DNA of 64,000 bases from Paenibacillus sp. DMB20 (GTDB lineage: Bacteria; Bacillota; Bacilli; Paenibacillales; Paenibacillaceae), in assembly GCF_000987955.1 (NCBI RefSeq), contig NZ_LAZU01000054.1:1-64000 (forward strand), written 5' to 3'. This document shows positions 43,453-53,746 of this stretch, piece after piece. Positions within the stretch are counted from its first letter, which is position 1. Every line of letters begins with the position of its first letter. The notes under the pieces are model-generated. The model searched no databases, had not been told where the DNA came from, and worked only from the letters and a program-made list of their open reading frames with translations. The translations under genes and the position numbers were made by a program.

Positions 43453-44196
43453 ATGGAAGACCGCAAATTAACGGTGCGCGCCGTAGAACGGGCGCTTGAT
43501 ATATTAATGTGTTTTACCAAAGACAGCGAGCTGGCTTTGACGGAAATTTCCTCTCAAATCGGTCTGCATAAAAGCACGGTACACCGTTTGATGGCAACGC
43601 TTGAGGAAAAAGGCTTTGTCGTTCGGGACAGCCGGACGGACAAGTACCGGCTCGGCATGAAAATATGGGAGCTGTCCACGCATCTGTCGCACAGCGACGA
43701 TCCGGCGGTTCTGCTCCTGCCTGCGATGGAATCCCTTCGGGACCGGTTGGGGGAAACCGTCAGCCTATATTTGCGGGACGGTGCGGAACGTATCCGCATA
43801 CAGGCCGTTCAGAGCAATCAGGCGGTCCGCAGAGTCGCCCAGGTAGGCGCACGCCTTCCGCTGTCCGTCGGGGCGTCCAGCAAGGTCCTGGTAGCCTATG
43901 CGTCCGCAGCGGACCAGGAAGAGCTTTTGAATGCCCCGGATTGGCCGCCGTCGGTGGATAAGGAGCTCTACCGCCGCCAGTTGGGCGAGATCGTCGAGAA
44001 GGGGTATGCGGTCAGCATCGAGGAACGGGAGCCGGGAGCCGCCGCGGTAGCCGTCCCCGTGATGGACCGCAGCGGAAGGATTGCCGCAGCCCTCTCGATG
44101 TCCGGACCGGTCAGCCGCCTGTCGGAAGAAACACTGACGGAATATGCGCCAGTGTTGAAGGAAGCCGCAAGGGAAATGGGACTGATGATCTCTTAA
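43453..44196 (+). CDS. IclR-family transcriptional regulator
   Basis: Regulator of 247 residues: N-terminal winged helix (RAVERALDILMCFTKD, SQIGLHKSTVHRLMATLEEKG) and the IclR effector-binding domain (VGARLPLSVGASSKVLVAYA, EEREPGAAAVAVPVMDRSGRI). IclR members typically sense small organic acids and control their catabolism. ATG 43453, 10 bases after GAGGAG, is preferred to the upstream ATG at 43393, which overlaps the -10. It stands alone; a palindromic operator overlaps its own leader. Confidence 0.92.
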   Translation: MEDRKLTVRAVERALDILMCFTKDSELALTEISSQIGLHKSTVHRLMATLEEKGFVVRDSRTDKYRLGMKIWELSTHLSHSDDPAVLLLPAMESLRDRLGETVSLYLRDGAERIRIQAVQSNQAVRRVAQVGARLPLSVGASSKVLVAYASAADQEELLNAPDWPPSVDKELYRRQLGEIVEKGYAVSIEEREPGAAAVAVPVMDRSGRIAAALSMSGPVSRLSEETLTEYAPVLKEAAREMGLMIS

Positions 44197-44267
44197 GCAG
44201 ATAAATCCCGGTATCGGCATGCACAATGCGTTTCGCGGATAATCGAATACATCCTTCATCCAAAAAA

Positions 44268-44311
44268 CAAAACCGGACTTCCGCTTATGCGAGAGTCCGG
44301 TTTTATTTTTT
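44268..44311 (+). terminator. Rho-independent terminator of iclR
   Basis: AAAACCGGACT pairs with AGTCCGGTTTT, then a T-rich tail. Confidence 0.85.
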
Positions 44312-44384
44312 CGCCAAGTTATTTTTGCCCTGAAAGGTCGGTCAGTCTATCCAGGCAGCCGCGGCAATCAGGTCGACAATCAAG

Positions 44385-44412
44385 AAAAAAGCACCCGATC
44401 GGGTGCTTTTTT
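44385..44412. terminator. Bidirectional terminator
   Basis: AAAAAAGCACCC-GATC-GGGTGCTTTTTT is a perfect palindrome. On the minus strand it directly follows the 50-residue gene, 13 bases after its stop. Confidence 0.85.
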
Positions 44413-44425
44413 CTTTGGCAACGCT

Positions 44426-44578
44426 CTAACGCGAAGCTGCTTTTTCCTTCATTTTTTTAGCGAGAATTTCATGGAAGGCGACGGGCTTCTCCCGGGTCTG
44501 TTCCTTCTTCGCGGTATTGACGGCTTGCGGCCGCGGATATTGGCGATGAAACGGTGTCAGCGTATGTATAGTCAGCAT
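44426..44578 (-). CDS. Small basic protein of 50 residues
   Basis: An open frame too short for usual cut-offs but with full expression signals: promoter TTGTAA (44629-44624), 17-base spacer, TACAAC (44606-44601); ribosome site AGGAGG 8 bases before ATG 44578; and a strong terminator right after the stop. The product starts MLTIHTLTPFHRQYPRPQ and ends with an amphipathic Lys-rich helix (FHEILAKKMKEKAASR). No signal peptide or cysteine. Not assigned to any family. The 380 bases between it and the next gene show no further gene. Confidence 0.65.
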   Translation of the reverse strand: MLTIHTLTPFHRQYPRPQAVNTAKKEQTREKPVAFHEILAKKMKEKAASR

Positions 44579-44959
44579 GTGACGATCCTCCTAATAACCG
44601 GTTGTACAGAAAACCAAGCGTGCTTACAAATGATTTTTTACATATTAAACCACATGCAACGCCTTTGAAACCGTTTTGGCGAAATTGGGGAGTAAAGTCC
44701 AAGGGTTTGATGAATGTCTATAACAAATGTCCCATTTTCTATTGAAAGCATTCAAGAGGAATATTACGTCCCAAGTCCCTCTTCCGGCGAAGTATAGGAA
44801 ATTAGGCGATAGTCAGATATGAAGGAAAAATGGCCTCGGACCGCTTCCGGTTTACACAATTTTCATATTGGCATGATCTGGATTTTACATATGAGGGGTA
44901 AAATGCAGTAGTTGTCTATGAATTCATCTACTAAAACGTAAAACCGGGGAGAGATAAGA

Positions 44960-47900
44960 TTGGGTAAGAGAAACAAATGGTTCTCGCTAGTTTTGCTGTT
45001 CAGCATGCTGATCGGCATTGTGCAGCCTGCTGCCGTAAGCGCGGCAGGTTTCGAATACAACGCGGTACAGCCGTCGGCAACGAATCTGACATTCGAGCAT
45101 ACGCCCGCGGCGGCGCTGCCCGCCGACCAGGATGCCGCCATTTCCGTATCGATCACGGGGAATGCCCAGACCGTCACGGCTTCCGTGTATTACAAGACGG
45201 ATGTTCAGACGGAGTATACAACCCTGGCCATGACTGCAGGGGACGGCATCATTCACACCGCCGCCATTCCAAGCCAAGGGCTTGCCGGAGGGACGCTTTT
45301 GCAGTATTACGTTGAAGCGGCGGATGGGGATTCTTTGCCGCAGCGATCCGTTGTTTATAGCGCCGCAATCCAGGGTGGGGCAGAGAAAAAACTGCAAATT
45401 GTACATACTCCCGCCCAGCGCGTCGATGTCAATGACCTGGAAGTGTCGGCTAAGATCGACAATCCGGAAAACGCGGTTATCACGACCACGGAATTGCTGT
45501 TTAAGACGCCGTCCCAATCGAGGTACCAGGTTGTGCCGATGACGCAGAAGAACGGCGATGAATATGCCGCTGTTATTCCGGCAAGCGCGCTTGTCGAGCC
45601 TGTGCTGAACTACAAAATCCGGGTTAACGACGTTGCCCCGAGCTATTCGGTAAACGTCAATCTTCCGGCATTCGATCCCGCGAAGGCGCCGCCGCTGCTT
45701 GTCACGAAGCTGGTTCCCAACACGACCAATGTGCCGGGTACCTCCACGGACGCCTATGAACTGATCGAAATTTACAATAATACGGATCAACCGATCGATT
45801 TTAAAAACTTTAAAATGTATTATCGTTATCCCGACAAAGGGCCCCAAGGAGACGTCAAGTGGGCATCGACCAAGGAAGACTTCGTCATTCCGGCCGGGCA
45901 GCCGGCCGTGTTCTGGATCGTCAACACCGCAAACAGCCATTATACGGCAGACGATTTTAATCAATTTCACAAAACGAATCTGATTCCGGATACGAACCTG
46001 TTCGTCATCAAGAGCGACGGCATGGCCAACTCCGGGTCCCGCGCCGTTGTCATCAAGACGAATACCGGGGAAGAAGTTTCCGCTGCCTATTATGATGCCA
46101 ACACCGTATATGATGGGGGCGTAAAAGACGAAACCAAAGAAAACAAAGCGATTGAGTATAAATACCCGCTGAACGGCAGCAGGGCGATGATCAAAACAAG
46201 CTCGGGTCAAAACGCGCCGGTTCCGGGAGTAGTGAATTCCTCGCAGGTTCCGTCAGTGCCCGTGCATGTGGAGCTGGATACGGTCAAGCCAACAGCTGAA
46301 GATCGAACCGGCGTGACGGAGATTGACCAGTCCAATCCACTGGATCTCAAAGCTTTCGCGGATGATGATAAACAGGTCGTTTCCGTGCACGTGTTTGTCC
46401 GTTCGGATAAGCAGCCCGATTTTAGCGGCCAATCGCTTACGCAGGACTACAATGATAAGCTGTACCACTATAACGTGTCGTCTGCCGATCTGATCGGAAG
46501 AAAGTACATCGAATATTATTTTGTCGTCTCCGACGGGATGAATGAAACGGAAACGGCAAAAGTCAAAGTGAACATTACCGGCGGACCCGACCAATCGCCG
46601 CTTCGCCTTAGCGTCAAGGATGGCGATACGGTTAACGGAACCCGGACGATAAAAGCCACCTCCCAGACGGTAAATGCCGATGCTTTGAAATTGACCGTGG
46701 ATGGAAAAGAGCTGGCCCCAAGCCCGTTTTTCGCATTGGAGCATGACGCTTACTTTGTTTTTGAGGCAAAGGGCGTCGACTATTATTTCAAAAACGCGGT
46801 GACGATGGGGCCGCCGGAAGACGGGGATAAAACGATTCTTCACACGTTCATGGACCCGATCTCCACGTATGCGACGCTGAGCGTCCCGATCGATGCCAGC
46901 CGACTGCAGGCCGGAACGAACAACGTGATTTACATCCGGGCCGGTTCCAAGTCGAGTCCGTTTGATACGCGTCCGGAAGAGAACAAGGATGATTTTGAAG
47001 TAAGGAACGTTCGCCTTGTGCTCGCGGATGGAACCGAAATATGGGACCCGCTGTATGCCGTACGCGATAAAGAGTTAAAGATGGGAGACAGCACGGGCAA
47101 ATCGGAATGGATCGGTTTCGGCTTTGACTTGAAGCCGGAATATTTCAGATCGAAGGCTTACTTGTGGGATACGCGGCAATTTGCCGATGGCGGACATGAG
47201 ATTTCGGTCGAGGACGGTTCCGGAAAAGCGACGTCGAACGTCATGGTGGACAATACCCCGCCCGTGATCAAACCGAACGTGGAAGAGGGAAAAGAATACC
47301 GGGGACATTTCACGATCGACGCCGTTATCGAGGACCGCTTCGCCGGCGTGGACCAAATGGATGTGAAGCTGGACGGCCGTGTAATCGCGCTCCCCTATGC
47401 CGTTTCTTCCGGCACCATGACCGCAGGCGAGCATAAGCTGGAGTTTTCCGCAACGGATAAAGCCGGAAACCAGGCAGTGAAAACCGTAAACTTCACGATA
47501 CCTGAGGAAAACCCGATGAAACCGGTGCTTGTCGCGCCAACGAACGGTAAGACGGATGTGGGGAACAGCGCGACGTTAACGGTGAAAGCTCAAGATCCTA
47601 CCCATGATCCGATGGACGTTACGTTCTATCGGGGATTCCAATATGACGGAAAACGTGCAGAAGGGTTTGCGGGATTCAAGAACGTTTCCGAAACCGAGCC
47701 GCCGAAGGCGATGATCCCGCAAGGGGAGCAGCCGTTAACGGCCGAGGAATACGGGAAGATCGGCGCCGTGGACGGGAATTACCTGGTTAACGAATCGGTC
47801 GAGCAGTTCCCGTACCAACGGTATGAAATTAAACTGGATCCTACCGTGAAAGCGACGGACCGCGTCGATATCGTATGGCAGGGCAAATCGCTTGAAGGCC

Positions 47901-50470
47901 GTAAAGTCAGCCTGTACGCCTGGAGCAAGGAAGCCGGGAAATGGGAGCTGCTCGATAACCTCATCGCGGGTAACGAGGACTTTGAGCTGAAAGCAACCGT
48001 CAAGGCCGGAGACTATGCGGACGGGCAGACGATTCAGGTCATTGTGCAGGATGAGATCGGTGCCGCCGCCTCAGCCCCAAGCCCTACGCCGGAGAATCAG
48101 GATCCTTACGATTTCTCCTTTGTCTGGATGTCCGATACGCAGTACTATTCCCAAAGCTATCCGCACATTTACCAGGATATCGTGAATTGGATCGCGGACA
48201 ATAAAGAAAGCAACAAAATCCAATATGTCATTCATACGGGCGATATCGTCGATAAATCGTACCAGGAATATCAGTGGCAGGAAGCCGACAAGGACATGAA
48301 GGTGCTGGAAAATGCGGGCATTCCTTACGGCGTTCTGGCCGGCAACCATGACGTGGGGCATCAGGACAACGATTACGCGAAATATTGGCAGTACTTTGGG
48401 GATTGGCGTTTCAAAGATATGCCGACCTTCGGAGCTTCCTACGAAAACAACCGGGGACATTACGATCTCGTATCCGCGGGCGGCAACGATTTTATTATCG
48501 TCTATATGGGCTGGGGACTCGGCGATAAGGAAATTGAGTGGATGAACGAGGTCGTTTCCAAGTATCCGGAACGCAAGGCGATTTTATGCTTGCACGAATA
48601 TATGCTCGTTTCCAATAACCGCGCTCCGATCGCCGAGAAAATTTTCGAAAAGGTGATTAAGCCGAACAAAAACGTCATTGCTGCCCTGTCGGGCCATTAT
48701 CACGATGCTCAGATCAAAATCGACGAGCTCGACGATAACGGCGAGAAAAGAAAAGTATTCCAGATGCTGGCCGACTATCAGGGCGGGCCGGAAGGCGGAC
48801 TCGGCTATATCCGTCTCATGCAGTTCGACGTCAAGAATAATAAACTTCATATCAAAACGTATTCGCCTTATTTGAATGATTACAACTATTACGATGCCGA
48901 CGAATACCCGGGCAAGGACGAATTCTCGCTTGATCTTGACCTGCAGCCGAAAACGAAGCGCGTCGCGACCGATTACATCGGGGTGAAGGTGTATACGGAT
49001 CAGAGAATCGGCAAACAGGGCGGCGTACAAAACGGAAAAGAAGCTTCCGTAACCTGGAACGGGCTCCAAGCAAACAGCTATTACCAGTGGTATGCGCAGG
49101 TTGAGGATGCGAACAGCGGGAACGTTTTGTCGGACGTCTGGGGCTTCCATACCGGCAAAAGCGATGAAGGCGGACATCCTGGCAACCCTGGCAATCCTGG
49201 CAATCCGGGTGATTCGGGCAACTCGGGCAATCCGAACGGAAGCGGGGGATCATCCGCCGGGACAAAGCCTGCGATACCAGGCAAGCCTGAGGAGCCTGCC
49301 GATCAAGGCGAGGCCAAGGATAAAGGCGTGATTAAACTGAATCAAGGCCAAGGCGATTCTTATAAGGCAAACCGTGCGGCACTGGAGAAGGCCGTGAAAG
49401 AATCGGAGAGCGGAAAAGTAACCATCATGCTGAACGATGCGGGCGGTGCCGGCAAACCTGCAGCTATCGAGCTGGATGCCGCCGGGGTGTTAAAAGCGAA
49501 GGAACGAAAGCTGACCATCGAAATCGTGGCACCTGGCGTTACCGTAACGCTTCCGGCGATCGCATGGCCGACGGTGGTTGCGGATGCCGATAAGGTCATT
49601 GTTCAGATCGACCCGACACTCAATCCTTCGGTTCAAGCTGCCCTCAATAAAGCGACTCTCGGCAGCAGCGAACTGGCTCCGTCCCGAATCGCCTTTACGC
49701 TTAAACTTGTAACGGTAAAAGGCCAAATGGAGACTAGCGTTCATCAGCTAGACGGCCCGGTTACGGTAGAGCGGGCATTGACGGCAGAAGAGAGCAAGCA
49801 GCTTCGAAAAGATTACGCGGGCGTGTATGAACTGAACGAAGGAAAAGCTCGTTATATCGGAGGAACGTTTGAGCGGGATTCCGTACGTTTTGCAACCGAC
49901 CTTTTATCGCAGTTCGCCGTCATGGAATATCATAAGAAATTTACGGACTTGACAGGCAGCTGGGCGGAGGAGTACATTCGCAAGCTTGCCGCCAAACACA
50001 TCGTTACGGGAGTGGATGGACATCAATACCAGCCGGACCGGAAGGTAACGAGAGCGGATTTTGTTACCCTGGCCGTACGGGCGCTCGGCATCGATCCTGC
50101 GAATGGCAAAACCGCGTTCAACGATGTGGCTTCAAACGATTATTATGCGGCATATGTGTCGACAGCGGCCGAGCTCGGCCTTATCCAGGGCAGCGGCGGC
50201 AAATTCCGTCCGAAGGATTCCATCACCCGGGAGGAAGCAGCCGTCGTGCTTGCCCAAATGGCCGTGACCCTGAAGAAAACGGGAACCGTCCCGTCATCCG
50301 GGGGGACATTCGCCGACATGAACAGCATTTCCCCATGGGCGAAAGATGCCGTAGGCCTTTTGCAAACGATGGGAGCCGTTCAAGGGAAAGGCAATAACTC
50401 CTTTGATCCGCGCGGTTTCGTGACGCGGGCGGAAATTGCGAAAATGCTTTACGTGATGTTGAACGATTAA
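44960..50470 (+). CDS. SLH-anchored surface metallophosphoesterase with lamin-tail domain
   Basis: Giant exported cell-wall protein of 1836 residues. Signal peptide at the N-terminus (KWFSLVLLFSMLIGIVQPAAVSA), Ig-like repeats (about 30-230), a lamin-tail domain (LLVTKLVPNTTNVPGTSTDA, YELIEIYNN, about 240-400), further Ig-like/Big domains, then a calcineurin-type phosphoesterase (about 1050-1300) with the metal-site motifs WMSDTQYY, HTGDIVD, AGNHDVGH and SGHYHDA. A G/N/P-rich linker (GNPGNPGNPGDSGNSG) leads to three C-terminal SLH domains (about 1655-1836) that bind pyruvylated wall polymer. TTG 44960 follows GGGGAGAG. Possible roles include extracellular phosphate scavenging or nucleotide breakdown; untested. 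Confidence 0.9.
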   Translation: MGKRNKWFSLVLLFSMLIGIVQPAAVSAAGFEYNAVQPSATNLTFEHTPAAALPADQDAAISVSITGNAQTVTASVYYKTDVQTEYTTLAMTAGDGIIHTAAIPSQGLAGGTLLQYYVEAADGDSLPQRSVVYSAAIQGGAEKKLQIVHTPAQRVDVNDLEVSAKIDNPENAVITTTELLFKTPSQSRYQVVPMTQKNGDEYAAVIPASALVEPVLNYKIRVNDVAPSYSVNVNLPAFDPAKAPPLLVTKLVPNTTNVPGTSTDAYELIEIYNNTDQPIDFKNFKMYYRYPDKGPQGDVKWASTKEDFVIPAGQPAVFWIVNTANSHYTADDFNQFHKTNLIPDTNLFVIKSDGMANSGSRAVVIKTNTGEEVSAAYYDANTVYDGGVKDETKENKAIEYKYPLNGSRAMIKTSSGQNAPVPGVVNSSQVPSVPVHVELDTVKPTAEDRTGVTEIDQSNPLDLKAFADDDKQVVSVHVFVRSDKQPDFSGQSLTQDYNDKLYHYNVSSADLIGRKYIEYYFVVSDGMNETETAKVKVNITGGPDQSPLRLSVKDGDTVNGTRTIKATSQTVNADALKLTVDGKELAPSPFFALEHDAYFVFEAKGVDYYFKNAVTMGPPEDGDKTILHTFMDPISTYATLSVPIDASRLQAGTNNVIYIRAGSKSSPFDTRPEENKDDFEVRNVRLVLADGTEIWDPLYAVRDKELKMGDSTGKSEWIGFGFDLKPEYFRSKAYLWDTRQFADGGHEISVEDGSGKATSNVMVDNTPPVIKPNVEEGKEYRGHFTIDAVIEDRFAGVDQMDVKLDGRVIALPYAVSSGTMTAGEHKLEFSATDKAGNQAVKTVNFTIPEENPMKPVLVAPTNGKTDVGNSATLTVKAQDPTHDPMDVTFYRGFQYDGKRAEGFAGFKNVSETEPPKAMIPQGEQPLTAEEYGKIGAVDGNYLVNESVEQFPYQRYEIKLDPTVKATDRVDIVWQGKSLEGRKVSLYAWSKEAGKWELLDNLIAGNEDFELKATVKAGDYADGQTIQVIVQDEIGAAASAPSPTPENQDPYDFSFVWMSDTQYYSQSYPHIYQDIVNWIADNKESNKIQYVIHTGDIVDKSYQEYQWQEADKDMKVLENAGIPYGVLAGNHDVGHQDNDYAKYWQYFGDWRFKDMPTFGASYENNRGHYDLVSAGGNDFIIVYMGWGLGDKEIEWMNEVVSKYPERKAILCLHEYMLVSNNRAPIAEKIFEKVIKPNKNVIAALSGHYHDAQIKIDELDDNGEKRKVFQMLADYQGGPEGGLGYIRLMQFDVKNNKLHIKTYSPYLNDYNYYDADEYPGKDEFSLDLDLQPKTKRVATDYIGVKVYTDQRIGKQGGVQNGKEASVTWNGLQANSYYQWYAQVEDANSGNVLSDVWGFHTGKSDEGGHPGNPGNPGNPGDSGNSGNPNGSGGSSAGTKPAIPGKPEEPADQGEAKDKGVIKLNQGQGDSYKANRAALEKAVKESESGKVTIMLNDAGGAGKPAAIELDAAGVLKAKERKLTIEIVAPGVTVTLPAIAWPTVVADADKVIVQIDPTLNPSVQAALNKATLGSSELAPSRIAFTLKLVTVKGQMETSVHQLDGPVTVERALTAEESKQLRKDYAGVYELNEGKARYIGGTFERDSVRFATDLLSQFAVMEYHKKFTDLTGSWAEEYIRKLAAKHIVTGVDGHQYQPDRKVTRADFVTLAVRALGIDPANGKTAFNDVASNDYYAAYVSTAAELGLIQGSGGKFRPKDSITREEAAVVLAQMAVTLKKTGTVPSSGGTFADMNSISPWAKDAVGLLQTMGAVQGKGNNSFDPRGFVTRAEIAKMLYVMLND

Positions 50471-50482
50471 ATGCAGGTCATG

Positions 50483-50540
50483 AAGGGGCTGTCCCGAAAG
50501 TAGATTTATTTCTACTGCGGGACCGTCCCCTTTTCTTTTT
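50483..50540 (+). terminator. Rho-independent terminator of the surface-protein gene
   Basis: A long stem with bulges (AAGGGG-TCCCG-AGTAGA / TCTACT-CGGGA-CCCCTT) and T-rich tail begins 13 bases after the stop. A second GCGTCCC/GGGACGC hairpin follows at 50591-50630. Confidence 0.8.
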
Positions 50541-50666
50541 GCGAGCTTCGTTTTTTGACTACAGGCCACCCCTCTCTTGACAAATAACAGGAGCGTCCCG
50601 GATGAATAGACCTTTTGGGACGCCCCTTCTTGGGGGGGATTTATGCGTTATTGATTTCAAGAAACC

Positions 50667-50711
50667 AAAAAAGGGCTGCCCGAAGCCATGTTTCATGACT
50701 TTGGACAGCCT
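50667..50711 (-). terminator. Rho-independent terminator of acnA
   Basis: On the minus strand GGCTGTCC-AAGTCATG pairs with CATGGCTT-GGGCAGCC imperfectly and is followed by six T residues, 37 bases after the acnA stop. Confidence 0.75.
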
Positions 50712-50747
50712 ATTTCTTGGTTTTGCCTATGCTGCAGCAAATCTTGA

Positions 50748-53467
50748 TTACTGCTGGTTATTGGCGATCATTTGGCGCAGGACGGTCTGCAGGATACCGC
50801 CGTTGTGGTAGTAGTCCACATCGACCATGCTGTCCAGACGGGCCACGACAGGGAACTCGAAGCGGGTGCCGTCTTCGCGGGTTGCCACGACGGTCAGCTC
50901 CTGACCCGGTTTCACGTCATTGCTCAGGCCGAGAATGTCGAACGTTTCGCGTCCGTTCAGACCGAGGCTCTGCCAACCGTGGCCTTCCTGGAACTGGAGC
51001 GGCAGTACGCCCATGCCGACCAGGTTGGAGCGGTGGATCCGCTCGAAGCTTTCCGCCAGCACGGCTTTGACGCCGAGCAGGTAGGTGCCTTTTGCCGCCC
51101 AGTCACGGGAGCTGCCGGTGCCGTACTCTTTGCCGGCCACGACGATCAGATTCTGTCCACCGGCCTGATAGTTCATCGAGGCATCGTAAATGGACATCAC
51201 TTCATCCGACGGCAGATAAGTGGTTACGCCGCCTTCGGTCCCCGGAGCAACCTGGTTGCGGATGCGGATGTTGGCGAACGTTCCGCGCATCATGACTTCA
51301 TGGTTGCCGCGGCGGGAGCCGTAGGAGTTGAAGTCTTTGCGCTCTACGCCGCGTTCCTTCAGGTACAGACCCGCCGGGCTGTTCGTGGCGATGTTGCCGG
51401 CCGGCGAGATGTGGTCCGTCGTGACGGAATCGCCCAGCAGGGCAAGGACGCGCGCTCCGCGGATATCCTGGATGTCGTTCAGGCCGTTTCCAAGGTTCTC
51501 GAAGAACGGCGGATTTTGAATGTAGGTGGATTGATTATCCCACTCGTACAGTTCGCCTTGCGGTACGGGAATCGCGTTCCAGCGCTCGTTCGCGGTAAAT
51601 ACGTTTTCGTATTTGCTGCGAAATGCATCGGCGCTGACGGACAAACCGATCGCTTCGCGGATTTCGGCGCTCGTTGGCCAGATATCTTTCAGATAGACCG
51701 GCTCGTTGTTCGGATCGTAGCCGATCGGCTCGTTCTGCAGGTCGATGTTCACGGTGCCTGCCAGGGCATAGGCTACAACCAGCGGAGGAGAAGCGAGATA
51801 GTTCGCTTTGACCTGCGCATGGACGCGGCCTTCGAAGTTGCGGTTACCGGAGAGCACGGCCGCAACGGTCATGTCGTTTTCGGTAATGGCTTCGCTTACT
51901 TCGTCCGGAAGCGGACCGGAGTTGCCGATGCAGGTTGCGCAGCCGTAACCCGCTACATAGAAACCGAGGGCTTCCAGATAGTGCAGCAAACCGGCTTTCT
52001 CCAAGTAGTCGGTTACGACCAGGGAGCCCGGAGTCAAGCTGCTCTTCACGTATCCCGGCTTCTTCAGGCCGCGCTCAACGGCTTTCTTCGCCAGGAGTCC
52101 GGCACCCAGCATAACGCTTGGGTTCGAGGTGTTGGTACAGCTTGTGATGGCGGCAATAACAACCGCGCCGGTTCCCATTTCGCTGGTTGTGCCGTCTTTA
52201 TGCTTCACGGTAACCTTCTGTTCGATTTTCTCATCGCTCAGACCGTAGCCGCCTTTATCGATCGGCGTACGGATGATGCCGTTGAAGTTTTCTTTCATTT
52301 GGGTCAGCTCGATGCGGTCCTGCGGACGCTTAGGTCCGGCAAGGCTCGGTACGACGGAAGCGAGATCCAGCTCGATCACGTCGGTGAATTCCGGATCAGG
52401 CGTTTGAGCCGTACGGAACATGTTCTGTGCTTTATAGTAAGCTTCCACCAGCTCAACCTGCTCGTCGGAACGTCCGGTATTGCGCAGGTAAGCCAGCGTT
52501 TCGTCGTCAACCGGGAAGAAACCGATGGTTGCGCCGTACTCCGGAGCCATGTTGGCTACGGTTGCGCGGTCGGCCAGACTGATGTTCGCGAGACCCGGTC
52601 CGTAGAATTCCACGAATTTGCCGACAACGCCTTTTTTGCGGAGCATTTGCGTTACGGTCAGCGCGAGGTCGGTCGCCGTAGCGCCTTCCGCCAGGCTGCC
52701 GGTCAGCTTGAAGCCGATAACCTCGGGCGTACGAAATAAAGCGGTTGCCCCAACATGCCGGCTTCAGCCTCGATGCCGCCGACGCCCCAGCCGACAACGC
52801 CCAGACCGTTGATCATGGTCGTATGGGAGTCGGTGCCTACGAGGGAATCAGGGAAAACGAGCGTTTCGCCGTCAACGGTCTTCGTAGCCGCTACGGATGC
52901 CAGGTACTCCAGGTTAACCTGGTGGACGATGCCTGTGCCCGGAGGAACGGCGCGGAAGTTGTTGAACGCGGTCTGCGCCCAGCGCAGGAAACGGTAGCGT
53001 TCCTCGTTGCGCTCGAACTCGACCTGCATGTTGTATTCCAGAGCCTTGTCCGTGCCGAAAGCGTCAACCATGACGGAGTGGTCGATGACGAGATCGACAG
53101 GCACGAGCGGGTTGATCTGCTTCGGATCCCCGCCGGCTTTCTTGACGGTGTCGCGCATGGCGGCAAGGTCGACGACGACGGGCACGCCGGTAAAGTCCTG
53201 CAGCACGATACGCGCAGGGATGAACGGGATTTCCTTGTTGTCGTCACGGCCTTCGTTCCACTTGGAGAGCTGTTTTACATGCTCTTCCGTAATGGCGCGG
53301 CCGTCGAATTGGCGGACTGCTGCTTCCAGCAAAACCCGGATGGAGAACGGGAGCTTCGATACGCTGCCGTGTCCTTGCTCTTCGAGGGCCTGCAGGCTGA
53401 AATAACGGTAACTCTTGCCGCCTACCTCCAGCGAACGCGAGATGGAGAATTGGTCCTTAACTGACAT
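50748..53467 (-). CDS. acnA: Aconitate hydratase (aconitase A), frame-interrupted
   Basis: TCA-cycle enzyme that converts citrate to isocitrate with a 4Fe-4S cluster and, without the cluster, can bind RNA. The first frame holds the N-terminal third (RVLLEAAVRQFDGRAITEEH, QDFTGVPVVVDLAAMRD, DSHTTMINGLGVVGWGVGG). The second, from about 52730, opens with PEVIGFKLTGSL and carries cluster cysteines in ITSCTNTSNP and CATCIGNSGPLP, and the C-terminal swivel domain (GKEYGTGSSRDWAAKG). One extra A restores LYFVTPEVIGFK. The repaired length, about 906 residues, is standard. ATG 53467 follows AAGGAGG. A 17-bp palindrome lies upstream. Confidence 0.95.
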
Positions 53468-53504
53468 ACATGAGCCTCCTTGAGTGTATCGATTTTTCGA
53501 ATTT

Positions 53505-53521
53505 GTTTCACCAGATGAAAC
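53505..53521. promoter_or_regulatory. 17-bp palindrome upstream of acnA
   Basis: GTTTCA-CCAGA-TGAAAC lies 38-54 bases upstream of the acnA start. On the minus strand it reads GTTTCATCTGGTGAAAC, with the same arms and centre length as the palindrome in the iclR leader (43417-43433). Confidence 0.55.
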
Positions 53522-53746
53522 ACAATTTCATAATTTAACTTACTTTAAGTATACCGTTTACAAGTTGCCACGTAAAGCATTTTTTTGCGGAAAATCAAGC
53601 TATCCGCGCCCTGTTTCAACCCCGGCTGACGGTTTTCTTCCGGGAATAAGCCCGGTTCATAGCAGCACATCTTTCTTCATATAAATAGGATAAGAATATC
53701 TTTCCGGAATCAGTTCACGATGGAGGGCCGAAAGGGGCGAAAAGGT

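Noticed and set aside
44987..46210. 407-codon minus-strand frame inside the surface-protein gene
   Set aside because: Shadow of the long SLH protein; the plus-strand frame has a signal peptide and domain pattern across the whole stretch.
50772..52739. 655-codon open frame on the plus strand opposite acnA
   Set aside because: It is the antisense shadow of a conserved gene, kept open by codon bias of the high-GC third positions; no ribosome site or protein family fits.
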